Assembly: GCF_051014445.1 (NCBI RefSeq)
Contig: NC_135140.1
Span: 17,043,501-17,107,500, forward strand
Direction of reading: 5' to 3'
DNA from: Colletes latitarsis
Taxonomy: Eukaryota > Arthropoda > Insecta > Hymenoptera > Colletidae
Length of the DNA stretch: 64,000 nt
Below, in pieces: positions 1 to 12,865 of this stretch. Numbering within the stretch: the stretch's first letter is position 1; the number at the start of each line of letters is the position of its first letter. Below the pieces are notes generated by a model. That model was not told the origin of the DNA. It saw only the letters and a list, made by a program, of their open reading frames with translations, and searched no databases. The position numbers and the translations under genes were made by a program.

Positions 1-138
1 CTATTTTGCTCACAGAAATAGACATCAACGCTGGTCTGTTGGATATCAAACTGTTACCTGGATTGGTAGGCATGTTGGGTATCATGTTCAGAAACAAGGA
101 TACACTGAACAGTGCAAGTGTCCATAGATATCTGATCT
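1..138. other. Unassigned flanking sequence
   Basis: No gene, RNA or repeat can be supported in this short stretch before the first hairpin. Confidence 0.5.
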
Positions 139-179
139 AAGTACGACAGGTAGCATTGCAAAAGGTACCTGTCGTACTT
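139..179. repeat. Perfect 14 bp inverted repeat (hairpin)
   Basis: AAGTACGACAGGTA at 139-152 is exactly complementary to TACCTGTCGTACTT at 166-179, with a 13 nt spacer. The DNA or its transcript could form a 14 bp hairpin. The arms are too short for a typical microRNA precursor, and there are no flanking terminal repeats that would make it a transposon. Its origin is unknown; a relic of a small fold-back element is possible. Confidence 0.75.
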
Positions 180-3100
180 TCGACTGCCTTTGTGGCACAA
201 ATCTTCAGTGGCTAGCATCATTTGTCCCTCGAGGACACGTGTACATGGGGCGTATACGAATAATACTTTGCAAATTTGTGTAAAGAATTATGAACCCTCA
301 AATGGGGCTACCAAATTAACTAGAGTCACATGAATCTGATCAATAGTGGTCCAGTCGATAGGCATATAAGACCCACTCCTTTGCTATTCGTGCCCCAAAA
401 TAAGAACGTGATTGGCAGCGCGAGAATTGTTCTCGGGAATCTGAACACAAATGCGATGGGGTAGCATCGATGGGGGTACGTAGGAGATCAAGTGGCGCGG
501 AGATACTCAGGGGCGCAAGTGGAGGATCGAGGGGCGAGAATCACAACAACAGGGACGTCCGTTTCGCACGTTTGGCCCACTATTCCCGAGACACCGAGTG
601 GATTTCGCGTGTAGCCAGATTCATGGCACGATAATCGACGGTGATCGACCTCTCCGTGGCTCGAGTGCCGCCCTCTCAGGAGTTCAACGAGCCGGTTGTT
701 CGACGAGGGACGAGAACGAGCCACGTGCAATTCGCGAAAGACGGTCGGCCGGCTTCTTATTTATAAACGGCGCACTCGAGGAACTTCCCAGCCGACGTGG
801 AAACTAATGGAACAAGATGAGGAGCAGCAGAACGGCCGGGGAAAAAACCCGTCGAGTCCAACCGATCGCTCCTCCCGAATATCCGCGCCCGAATATACAA
901 GGTGCGGCAGAAATTGAGGTGGCGAAGTGGTTAGGGCGATCCCTCGGACAGGAAGGAGTTAAAAATATAGAGTAAACCTCGTTTTCGAGCACGACAGACT
1001 CTTAAGAATATGCTACACTTCGATAGGACCATCGACGCAAAAAGTAGTAGCCGAGTAATTATTTGACATGTTGCTCTTCCATTTTCGAGTCAGCAGAGTG
1101 GCCGAGAAGACGTGAAATTTTCGTTTCATTTTCGCGCGAGGAGTCATTCTGTATCAAGATTCTCATCGTACCCTGTATATACACGTTTTATCCGAAGTTT
1201 CGCGAAAGAAGAAACTGTTCCTCGTGGTTTTACCACTCGTGAACGCGAAGTTTCTGCGATCGAGACCGTCGAGGGGGAGTTTGAAGAGTAACGCGGCTGC
1301 GATAACGGAGTGGCTGACTTCCGGCCTCTTTTGCATCGGGGATGGAGAACTTTGGAGCAGTTGAAAGTGTACGTCTAGCAAATTTCGTTCGGGAATTATT
1401 TCTCTGCGGGTCGTTGGGGTTCTTTTGCGCCCGCGTAACATCTGCTTATCGACAGCGGAACGGCTAATTCTAGATCCATCTTTTTATCGTGAAAAAATTT
1501 GTGGAAGTATCAATTTAGGTATCGTTATTCAGCGTTTCGTGTAATTATTGAGACATCAGTTCGGATTAAGGGCGAAGGGGGATTATATCCACGTGACCCT
1601 TCGCAGCCCTGGTTGTGTTTGATTTTCCTTTCTTATAACAAACTCATCGTCTGGTACGTGATCCCATCGACTACCTTGAGATCAGCTCGACACCACGTTT
1701 CGTCACATCGAGCACGCGATTACAGCGGCTGATCGTAAGAACGTGGTTTAACGAAAGCAAAGGGATCCAGTAATTCTCCCCTGTACGCCGTGCAAACACG
1801 CGTATTTTCTGCTTTGTGGTTCCGTGCTCCCGCGATTACCGGTGCGTGAGTTTGTATTCTGCTCCGACAGTTATAATTACTGCATTCATAATTGTTCCGT
1901 AAAATTATTAAAATGAAAGTATAATCAGATGAGACAAAATTTTATCAACTTGGGTAACTGAAAGTACACTCAAGTGCAAATAAATAAAGGCACCGGACAC
2001 CGAGCTAACAAATATATTATACATAATAGTCTAAGATACTTATCTACAATGCTAATGCCCCATTTAATGAGCAGGCGAAGAAACAAATGGGTATAAAGTT
2101 ATGACGAATATACTGTATCAACAGTAAGTAGAGTGTCTCAGACTATAACGACTACAGATTATAAATCAAAATTTAAGGAAAAGTCACGTCACAATTTTCT
2201 ATCACTGTGCCTTTGGTCGTTTAAAAGTTACATAATGATCAGTGATCGGTGGACGTTAATGGATACGGGGAAGAAATTTCGAGTGTCTTACAACGTTCGT
2301 TGCAGAATTTCCGAAATGCTGGCAGAAACGCTCGAAGGATAATAACGATAATTCATAAGGGGGGAGAGGGGGGGCCGTGGCATCGTGACTGAAATAACTT
2401 AAAAGCGCGAAACGTTCTTCATCGCCGGCTTACGTGGAAAGTATCGATCCGCCGAGGGCCGAGTTTATGCCCCGTTTCAACTTTATGCTCGATTAAAGTC
2501 ACGCGCGTTTACTTCGGAACTGCAGCTGGATAACGCTTAAATCCGCCGAGAATGGGCCGACTTGGGCGCGTCGCCGTCAAAATGTAATATCGCGACGGAT
2601 ACACGGAAGTTTCGCGACTGCGACGAGCAATCTTCACGCGAACGTTGATCTCTGGCGCGTTCAACATTGAAATGAATTCATCCAATTCATCTTTCCCGTG
2701 ACACTGGGGATTCCAAACTGAAGGGTCTGGAAATGCTCGCAACTTTGCTCCTGGAAGATGAAGGAACGATCCTGTTCATTCCCTTTCAGTAACTGCTAAG
2801 CTTCATATACCGGGCTGCCGGGTAACAAATGGTGTAAATAGCAATCTGACGATTCCCCTTTACGCGTATGAGAGCGCGCCATATTAGTTTAGTACCCGGA
2901 GAAGTACCCAAAAGTGTCGTGTTAATCCTTGCAATATTTTGTAACGGATTCGAGAGACAACGAGCGATGCAAGATGTTTCGTTTCATCGTGTGTATCATA
3001 AATAGTGGGGAATACCCAGTGTTGTGCAAAATGTCCACCTGAGGGCAGCGTGAGACTACAGTGGCGCCCTCCTTCTTGAAGTACAAAACAACTGCAAGAT

Positions 3101-3998
3101 GACCAAGAGGAATTATGATCGTTTCCCTCGAGTTATCGGCGGATGATGTGTCACATGAACTCATCTGTTCGCTATTTTATGATGCCATCGGAGTGTAACT
3201 GAGGTGCATACGTATAAGCATTTACTACGTGATCATCAGTTCACCAGCTCATGAACGTTGATGACTATTGCGGTTGTTAGAGCTCTAGATTTCGTACGAG
3301 CGATATGTAGTCCGGGGTGACACTTTGACCCTTTATCAGATGTATGGCGGACGACGGATGTGTCATCTAGGAATCAGGAACACGGCCATCAAGATACCCA
3401 GGCGTCACTTGAACCGGTGACCAGCATCGGTGTAAATAACAGCACTGAGGTGAACGTTGTCTATGGTAGAATCTCGGTAATCCAGGTTTAAAGGGAAGGT
3501 AGAGAAGTTCGCGTTAAATAGCATTAATATGGAGCAAAACATCATAACCTAATAGAATATTTCTTATCCGTGCTAAAATTGACTAAGGTGATGAAATTCT
3601 TCAAGTTGGATTAATCCATAGTCGAGAGTATCCAAATCGACGGAAATTTGAATTGACGCGCGAGACATGTTTGTTTTCTGTTTCTAACCATGCTAACGCA
3701 AACTGAGTAACGGGATTTCCTGGTTAACGAGCTTTTATTGCATTTCGTGTGCTAATTAGTGACGTCTCGAGATAGGGGGATACTTGGAACAACACACAAA
3801 CGTCTCATTTCATTAGAGCGTACGTATCAGTGTTACCTGGCTAGTGCGGATATCGACATTATCCGGATAATCCGGTTAATACCAAGCAATGACAGATTCT
3901 ACAGGCGTTCGTGTTATCGGGGCAACGTCCGGATGCTAGACGATCCGCTACGTTTGTATTATTCAAATGTTTGCATTGAGTTGATCATGTGCAAATCG
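180..3998. other. Intergenic or intronic DNA, no gene seen
   Basis: Only short open frames (under about 95 codons) occur on both strands, and none has a recognisable motif. A G-rich run at about 2359-2375 (two runs of G separated by AGA) is the only marked local feature. The part from about 3180 onward is visibly poorer in CpG than the first 2 kb, suggesting a different origin or a different mutational history. Confidence 0.5.
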
Positions 3999-4040
3999 GT
4001 TGCGCTCTGACCTTTTGGAGGAAAAAGGTCAGAGCGCAAC
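3999..4040. repeat. Perfect 18 bp inverted repeat with tiny loop
   Basis: GTTGCGCTCTGACCTTTT at 3999-4016 is matched exactly by its reverse complement ending at 4040, leaving a loop of about 5-6 nt (GGAGG plus an A). This is the strongest short hairpin in the window. The match stops abruptly on both sides. A transcript would fold into an 18 bp stem; a short palindromic insertion or a cruciform-forming site is equally possible. No run of T follows that would make it a terminator, and the stem is short for a microRNA precursor. Confidence 0.85.
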
Positions 4041-7000
4041 AATAGCTTGATAAGCGTTAAAAAGTAGTAAATGAAGACTTAAACTTGTCAACTATTGCTG
4101 CTATATATCGTTTGGAGTTTAAGCAGTAGACTTTGAACGTAAAGGGAAATTCTTTCCCAACTTAGCCTTCTGTCTGGATTAGACCGAGAACTTTAAATTG
4201 ACCTTCTGCTATATGCACATATTAAGAGAACCGCAACCATTTTGTACGAGTGAAATACGATGTTGTTTCCAGATGGAATGGTCAGATAGATGACACTTCC
4301 AGTGGTTTAACGTCTGCACTTACAGAAATGTAGTCCGAAATAGCCTGCAATGATCATCTATGGCCACTGTTATGCCAACAATAGCTTCTCCCTAATATCT
4401 CAGTACCTGGTGGAAGATACACCATCGAGATTTACCCATGTGATACAAAAGACTCGGCCTTTACCGACGTCTGTGTACGCGTCAGTTGTCAGTTGCTTGT
4501 CTCTAAGACAAGACGGTCCATCGATCAATAGATGCCAGCTTATGTAGATCTCCCTCAGGCGTAGGCGTCACTATGGTGACGTTAAAGACGGTGACGTTTG
4601 GAATCCAAATTTGCTTATTCTAAGATTTTTAAATAACTCATCTGAGCTGAGCAACGGATAACGACAAATGCAGGGATCTTATGGGGTGGTACTCGAACCC
4701 TAACGAGAGTAGCTAGAGTATCGTCTATGACTTCTCAGCTAGCTAGTAAGTGAAAACAAGAAATGATAGTTTCTCTAAACACTACTAGTACCCCAATAAG
4801 AGAAACTCATGTATTCTTTTAACTGGGATTCATGAGTACTCTCACCAAACGAATTGGTCCTTGAGAATTGGGGATTTGAGTTCACAACTGCCCCCAAGCT
4901 CCGATGCATTTAAGATAAATTCTGTTCCCACGACTGAAGAAAAATCCTTTCAGACTGGAAGGTAACAGTCCCGTTCTGATCCGTGAAATTTGATCGAAGC
5001 GCCGTGAGTGATCAGGACATCCCGAAACATTGTCCGCCCGCGATCATTGATACGACCCGGGAATCAGGCTTCTAAACGAAACATCTGTCGAACACTTTTC
5101 CCCGTCGATACGAGTCGGGAGAGGAGATAACGAGCAGGGACGGACGGGGCCGTTCGAATTCGACAAGCAGCGATTTTATCGACTTATGCAAATCACAGCG
5201 GAGGCGATAATTTATTCGGAGTCGGAACTCGGTCACGGTGGCGCGTAAAGGAACATGGTAGCCGGCGTGTAGAAGCGTATTTTTGTCCCTGCCTGTTAGC
5301 CGCGCGGCCCGTAACAAGTCGTCCGGATGACAGGCCTGTCGGACGGGTGCAACTTTTCAAAGTCAGCTGTCATAGCAAGAAAAGGCCGAGGAATAGAAGG
5401 CCCCCAGCCACCGTGTTCCACCGTGTCTTGGTCACTGGCGATCGCTCATCGTTCCGCGGTTATGTTATCCCCCTCCTTCTCCGATCACATCGAATTTCTT
5501 CGTCATTGTCATGCCGGGGATTCTAATTAAATCTCCGTAATCGATGGCACCGATCGGTGGTCGATACTGGCTCGCATTCCTACCAGCCATGCCCCGCTGA
5601 GAAATCGATCTAAGCGACCGGAACCGATTGACATTGTTTTATTTGTCTCGCGTAGCCATTCAGACGTTGCTCTTGCTCGGCCGTCTAATACCTCTTGTAG
5701 AAATACTGTTACAGAGAGGTAAGAAATTAGAATTGAAGTGGATCTATTGGTCTTCCCCGCCATATTGGTGATTCACTTGTTCGAGTCACAAGTCATAAGA
5801 TTTTTATCGTATCTCTCACCCCACGCAACACCGTTAATATTGCTCCTTTAAAGGGATGAAATCTTAGACGGTAGTTAAAAAGTCCGTGATCCATATTATT
5901 TTATTAGCCCCGGCAGGCTACCGGATGAAATATGCAAATCATCCCGCGATCACTTTTCGCCCGAGAGTTTAAGCGGGAAAGTCTGAAATTAGATTAGTCG
6001 ATTATTATACGGCGTTTTCAGGCTTCGTTATTTTCTTCGTGGTTTTGCTTCAATTAATTAATTAAGCAATTAAGACTGCGCGGCGATCGATGCGTGACCA
6101 TAAGTTCCCCTCGGGTCTGGCGGAATATATTAAACAAGTGAAACTTTATCTGCTCCGTTCTGATCGGCGGGATTGACTTATGGCGATCCGAAAGCCGTGG
6201 AAATTTAATCTGGCTTACGAAGCTACCCTTTAAACTGTTAACTATCTCATTCTCTTGGAAGAAGTAATTGAGTCGCTCGAATATGTCTTTCAGATATGAT
6301 TCTTTTTTTAAGAAACCCTTCTTCCTACGGAGAGTGCGTATTACTAATGCAAAATTCATAATCTGTGTGTTTGTGATGTGTCTACAACTCCTACTGTTTG
6401 TATCCAATCCAAATGAAATTTTGATTGTCTGTCCTTTATGCTTCGACGGAGAGTACAGTGTATTTAATTTGCGAAAATGTAAATAATAGAAGATCCGTTC
6501 GAACCCCACTCTAGACGTAAGCGCTCGCTTCTTCGATACTTGACGCGCCGTGCCTTGAACGGCTCAGAGGACACATTCCTCGACAGTATTCCGTGAGACC
6601 TTCGAATATCAAGTTGTATTTTGTACCCTGTTCATACTTAGATCCTCGTTATTTGAACGAATTCTAACGTTTTGCGATTATTCCATAACATTACGATGTC
6701 TAAGACGAAGGAACAATCGTCAGAAAATAAAGTGTTTCGCGTGCTGATAGTGAAGGTAATGGTGACAGTGAAATTTCGTCGACGAATATCAGTGACAGTG
6801 TTTTCAAGAACAGTGACACAAAAGAAGGTATTAGAAGTGCAGTGAATTCGAGTGTTCGAACGACGAATGTGTCAAGAATCGATGGAAAAAATCCTCTACA
6901 GAGTATCTCATTTGTCTCGCTAGTGGTGCGCTTAAATCGCATCTAGTTTGCCCCGCGACGAGCGAAATTTTTCCAACGAACGGCCGGCTATCGGGTGAAA

Positions 7001-8081
7001 CGATCTCGCGGAAAATAAATCTCAGTCCGAGCTCGACCGGCCGCAGATTCTTTTCCTCTGGCGTGCATAGTGCTCCGAGGAACCATCGTCCGAGAGCTTC
7101 CTTCGTTGATTAAAAACCGCGATACAAATCGTCCGTACATGCTGAACGTGGGTGCCAGCTTATTCTCACCGACAGCGTAGTCTTTCAGACCTCCTTCAAC
7201 GAAGCACACGAACAGTCGAAAGGTAACTACTTCGAATGTTTGAAAACAGTAGATTCCATATTATTCGAACGTTAAAGTTTGGTTAATCGAAAGCTCTGAA
7301 AAACTGTATTCCACGTTAGTTTCCAGGGCGACATCACGTATCGATTACCGTGTACTTCGTTTAAAAAACAGTTTCGAAAGTGAGAATAAATTCTAAGCCT
7401 TCGTTAAGTATAGTAAACTGCTTAAGAAGGAGAAGTAACGAGCTTGATCCTATTACAAGTAACCAAGATGCTGATCAATCAATTCACACACACGCCGCCG
7501 TCTACTTTACCAACTGCATACTATTGTACCAGCTTTAAGGTTGTCAATAATGGTTTCAGGCAGTTGCTGGAGGTAATCCGCTCTCCTCAAAGGTCAAAGC
7601 AAAAGGCCTTCGAAGGACTTGGACCTGAAAGGAGACATCTGCCCCCGTGGGGAAAGCAGATTTTGAAATCTTTGTCTTCGAAAATATTTTAAACCTCAAA
7701 AATCCCATTGAGAAGAGATTAGGAATAACCGTGGACGAAGGGGAAAAGACGGCGGAAAGAAAGCATCACAGAATCATTATTGATGTTGAGAACCGCTGGA
7801 ATTGTTTTCGTCGAATTTGAAGCATGCACGGGATTCGTTAAAAAAACAAGTCGAAATCGTGGAATTTATTTTTCTCGTGCGACGCTCCGTTTTCGAGAAA
7901 ATCGACGTTGAATATTCGGTGCGTGTGACAATGGCGGTTCAGTGGTTGTCAGTGCAAACTGCTTTCATATTTTCATAGAACACCGCGATACACATCGTGT
8001 CTATCGAAGTGATTTACATTCTCACGTGCAAATAATTTAGACGATTTCATAACTGATAAATTATTGTACGTTTCCTCTTTA
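4041..8081. other. Intergenic or intronic DNA, no confident gene
   Basis: A small palindrome (CGTCAC/GTGACG) lies near 4568. The longest frame (6054-6509, minus, 151 codons) has no recognisable domain and sits in AT-rich DNA. An open stretch on the plus strand at 6731-6946 (71 codons, no ATG, stop at 6944) encodes a Ser/Asp/Asn-rich peptide with repeated Asp-Ser pairs that looks mildly protein-like; without splice signals or homology I do not call it an exon. About 6360-6470 is weakly similar to about 61900-61990, consistent with a decayed dispersed repeat. Confidence 0.4.
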
Positions 8082-8098
8082 TTAACACGTTGACTGCC
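8082..8098 (+). repeat. Possible piggyBac-like terminal relic
   Basis: The sequence TTAACACGTTGACTGCC starts with the tetranucleotide TTAA, the target site of piggyBac elements. A near copy in inverse orientation lies at 32748-32765. No partner end could be found nearby, so this is at best one end of a decayed MITE. Confidence 0.25.
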
Positions 8099-10737
8099 TT
8101 TCTCATTGACGTGGTACATGGGGAATTGCTGGAGCTCGTTTGCAAATTGCCCGCGTCCCACGCAACACACAAACTCGTTTATCTTGGAAACGAAGAACCG
8201 TACGAGAAAATTTTATCCCACATTTTCAATTTATTTTTGTTGAACGAAGTATTATGCTTCCATGTGTTGCCGGTAAAATTTTTCATTTTTAATATCGACG
8301 TTTGGTATTCCATAAACCTTCGAGCATATTGATACAAACAGTTCCTCGTCAGCGAGATAATCACGCGAGAATCCGTCTTAATCTTCTAGACGTCCATGGT
8401 TGAACGCATTCGGCAAACTTGATACGAGAGAGACCTGGTATTTTTAGACTTCTCTCTAAACTCGATACAGCATTACCGGGGGTATAGTCCACTTTGATCT
8501 CGTTCAATTCGGCTTCGCAATCCATCTGCCCCGGTAGATACGGAAGACGGAGCAAAACGAGCGAAGGAAGCCAGAAGTCGATAGCTTCCGCACGAAACGC
8601 TTTCCAGCACTCGTCTTCTCTGTATTTAACTGTCGAGTTATCGAGGATGAACAACGTTCGATGAGATTCCGACCTCAAAGTACCGGGCCAGGCTTACCAA
8701 CGGCGAATGCACTCTCTAATAATTGCAACTCTCTTTCGACAGACCTTCCCTTCGCGGTGTTTGACTTAATTCGATTGCGTTACCACGGGAGCGATGTCCC
8801 AACTTTTCACTCGGTGAATCTATTTAATCATGCGTTTTCAGTGCATCTGTTTAATTGGCCCCGCCATCATGATTATGCTCCTTTAGAATATTACAAATCA
8901 CTGTGGTTGTGCTCCTTAGTTGGGCACTATTATATCTTCAATTAATCAATAGATCTCTCTTTTAAGAAATAAAATTAGGACCGCTAATTTGCTTGAAAGC
9001 GGAGTGTGTGAATGTTGAGTATAAGAACGAAAGGATTACAGACTGAAAATACGCAAACATGGCAAGGAATCGCGTTTTGAAATTCATTTAGAATCAATAT
9101 TCCGAGCCAACAAAAGAATTCCCCCAGTGGCAAAGCGCTATTCCTCATTTAGTAGTCGGTCTAATTCTCAGGCAGCTTAGGTAAATCGAATGCTTTCAAT
9201 CTTCAAAATATCCGGCCTCGCCTCGTTAAACGGTTCTCGATTGCATTCTCAAAGGGTAACGCGGCGCACAGGACGAGAGTTGGGCGAACGCAATCGAGAA
9301 AATCGCATCAAACTACCGCCTTTTCGAATAGTTCGTTTAAATAGTGAGCTATCCGACTTGACTCAATAAAGACGCGGCCGCGCAAGCTCCGCGCCCCAGC
9401 TTGAATACACATGAAGCATAAAACGAACGCGGAACAGTTCACTCGCATCAAAGAGAATCGGAATTAAACGACGATCGCCGAAGGCAACTCGATTGGCTGA
9501 GCCCACTTTCGCCGCACAAAGTGACATGCGTTTTATTAAAAATGTTCCGTTGTCTTTTAAGCCGTTCGTCGGTTGCTTACGCTCACCTGCGGACCGCGCG
9601 TAAATCGTTAGGCCCGCAGCGACGAATCACTTTGCCTCTCGAACCATGAAATTATCACACGGATCAACGATTTGTATGATCCCCCCGTGTCTCGAAATTT
9701 AAATCTCGTTATTGCGGCTAGGGGACAGATGTCTCTGCACAGATTAAACATTTTTCTTTCGTTCCCCCTTGGCTACTAGGTCCCTCGATGACATATCTAG
9801 TCACTTTTTCGATTCAAAACATCGAGGATTGTTTGAAGATATGTTTAAAAAGTCGCATGTATCGAGTAATGTCGTCTGTACCTCAATCCCAAGCGAAAAA
9901 CCAGGGAACTTTATCAAAGTGACCCCACTCGGTTCGCGAAGCAGTTACGGAACACCATGAGAACCACTGCGTAAGTAATGAGTGTGGATAAAAGAGATTA
10001 GACGGCTGAGTTCTCCGCACCGGAGGCAGAACCAAGATTTATTAACGACCTTCTCCTCCCGCGAGCCTCGTTCTTTCCGGCGTGTGTGACGATATCCGTC
10101 TAGGCACCTCGTCTTTTGACACGACCGTTGCGATGCATGCCCTCTGTCGCGTTTCTTTCGTTTCTTTCCCTTTGCGAGGGGCCACCGAGGAAATCGTTAT
10201 GTTCCAACGTTTTTGAAGCGTTTGTGAAAGCCGACGCTGCCCAGCAATTTCGATGTAGATTTCTGAAGGTCCTTTTAACGCCGCGTGGGCGAGGGATCGA
10301 GGACGAAGGATCCCTCGATAGAGCCCCGAAGCTTTATGATTTCGGACGAGAGACGGATATCCTTTTTGCCAGGAACCTCGCTGTTTTTTGCCCCGACCAA
10401 TATTGTTGCCCATTTGGCCAGGTCAAAGAAGGAAATAAAGCAGCGTCGCGTGTTTCGTCCCCGTACTTCTATACACGTAATTTCAGATGGTGTAATCAAC
10501 GCGGACGAACTAGTTCGCGCTGGCGAAATGTAGCGCAAAGCGTAACCCAATTCGTCGCAGCAATTCGTTTCACCCTTTAGAACGTGGAACGCCATATGCC
10601 TGTCGGTGGATAATTTTAATTTTCCACGAACAATTCTAATGACTACCAGCCGGGACCATAAATATCCCCGGCTTCGAGATTCAAAAAAGGAACTCGTCTA
10701 CCGACAGAAAATACAGTGTCGCTGGTGGGACCCTCGC
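8099..10737. other. Intergenic or intronic DNA, no gene seen
   Basis: Overlapping frames on both strands around 10042-10595 (up to 154 codons) lie in CpG-rich sequence where stops are rarer. They contain no recognisable domain and mirror each other, so they are treated as chance frames. Confidence 0.45.
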
Positions 10738-10821
10738 GTACCAACCTTCCATTACGGAATAATCCTTAAGATTCCCCGTGTACCGATCCTCCATTATAGG
10801 ACCTTCAGGATTTCTTTGCGC
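10738..10821. repeat. 42 bp imperfect tandem duplication
   Basis: Two diverged copies start at 10738 and 10780. Both begin GTACC, followed by a CCTCCATTA-like block and an AGGATT-like block. It is a local duplication with no apparent function. Confidence 0.45.
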
Positions 10822-12865
10822 CAATCTTCCGCCGCGAGGGTCCGCGCGTTGAGCAAAATCATCAGAATTTCTCCACCGGCGGAGGACCATGAATGGACCA
10901 GGACCTTCGTGATCGCTCCGTAACAATCTCCTCGCCTCGGGAATCCCTGAATCGGCTCGATTCCCCGCGAAAGAGGCCAGAATAAGAGATCTCGCCGCAC
11001 GTGGTTGCGCGTCTTAACGTGCTGGCTTAGCATCATAGTATGGAAATGTTTACGCGCGACGCCGGTCTGTAGGAGGAACACTGGAAGCTCGTGCAAAAGT
11101 GGTACCGCGATGCAAACGAAACCGAAATAGTCCAATATACGTGAGTTGCGTGGCACGGAGCCGTGCACCTGCCGACCAAAGAGATTCGCGATCGAGCGAG
11201 GCCGAAGACTAGCCCGTCTAACCGGTACTGCTTCGTAAAATTCCCAACTATGCACTTAGCGCGACCAGCCGCAACGTATCGGGTGTGTCAAACGGAAAAC
11301 GAGTATCTCGAAAGGATCCTTCGGTGGCGGAGAATTAATAACGATTTTGGGAGCATTGGGGACAGACAGTTTTTTGGAAGGCTATTCAAGCGAGAGCCGT
11401 GGAGGACTGGGAATGAATATTTTTCAGTGAAACGTGTAGAGTCTGTTGGGGGATGCGTGTCACGTGCCACACGATAACTGGTGGTTTGTGGGGCGGTGGA
11501 ATACGTGGGGTGCAAGTGGCCTGCTATCATTCTTGGCGATGTTGTTCCGTGTAATCTATGAAATTCGAGGTCCCCCAGGGACCGTAAGTTTCTAGGTATC
11601 TGCAGTATTAATTGGTCAGAATCTTCGATATCGGGTGCAGTTAGTGTTGCAAGTAGTAGCCGCCTAATTTGAAGGACCACACCGAAGTCAGCCAACAAGC
11701 TAGACTCGCGAGGGAGTTAACAATTGGACGCGATGCGCCTAACTATGTAACAATGGAGAGCGAAGTCACCTGGTTTATCGAACTGTTGCTACTAACTGCC
11801 AGTCAATGACCCGACGAGAGAGGAAACGGAATACGGGATAGAACACTTGTTACACCAAACTGCGAGCCTTGGCAAACAAACCGATCGCTCGGCGCGCGAT
11901 ACGGTCCAAGTTACCGGAGGCTTATTATCTCAAGAGAGAACGCAAAAAGGAGGAAACAACCTGCTCTTTGGGGCTCGTTAATCCAACCCTTTCGCGAGAT
12001 ACCTTCTTCGAGCGAGAAATAATTAAATTTTAAATAACGAGAGAGTAGTTAACTTGCCGAGTATAGGGACATAACCAGTAGTCGTTTATCTTTTGTGAGG
12101 CGACCCGCTGACTCTCGATGGGATTAATTCAGGAGTTGGCAAATCGGAGAAAGAGAAATTGTGCCCGACTGAAGAGGCAGTGGCCACCTTATTTCGCCCC
12201 CGCGTCCCCCCTCATCTAAAGGCGTTGCATTCAGGCAAGTTCACGGAAACTGCGTGCGGGCAGACGGTGGCTGGCTTGAATGGCTCCTTTCCCAGCATTC
12301 TGCCTCAAAGGAGAACCGAAGCAAGCAAGATTTGCGTTTGTAATTAAATATTTGCCGGCGGTTAATTGAGTCGCGCTGTGCTTTTATTCCAATTTCTGGG
12401 CTTAAATGAAACGGCGCGGGGGCCGCCGCCTGTCGCGCAGACATTATACACGGTGTCTCGGAAATCACCGCAGCTACTGAACCCTCCGTTATTACGGACG
12501 AAAGTTTTTCGAAGAACACGCATCGATATTAAACATAGTTTCGCGAGTTCAAATGACCCGGACTGGGGATTTCCCGCGGAGCGCGTCTCACAGTGTTAAG
12601 TGCAACTGTTCTCATCATCGATTAAGGAAGAGGATTGTGTTATAAAGATCGAAGATAGTATCGTAATATGTGAAACATACTACGAACTTCATCCTTCAGT
12701 TTAGTACAAACTTATCCTCACTACTTTGCGAAACTGCTGACTTGGAGCCTCGGTATTATAGACCCAGTGATGAGGCTACTATAATCTATACCGTTCGTAG
12801 GCTCATTGGTGTAACAGATGATAGAGTATGACACCTAAATTGTGTCTGAAAAATGAGAATCGAGT
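10822..12865. other. Intergenic or intronic DNA upstream of the satellite
   Basis: No supported gene. Frames at 10794-11255 (minus, 153 codons) and 11288-11698 (minus, 136 codons) have no recognised domains and overlap frames on the other strand. From about 12600 the sequence becomes AT-richer and CpG-poor toward the satellite array. Confidence 0.45.

Noticed and set aside
6054..6509. 151-codon minus-strand frame
   Set aside because: No recognised motif; it overlaps a plus-strand frame and a weak dispersed repeat.
10042..10595. Overlapping frames of 106-154 codons on both strands
   Set aside because: They mirror each other in CpG-rich sequence and show no domain, signal peptide or codon bias.
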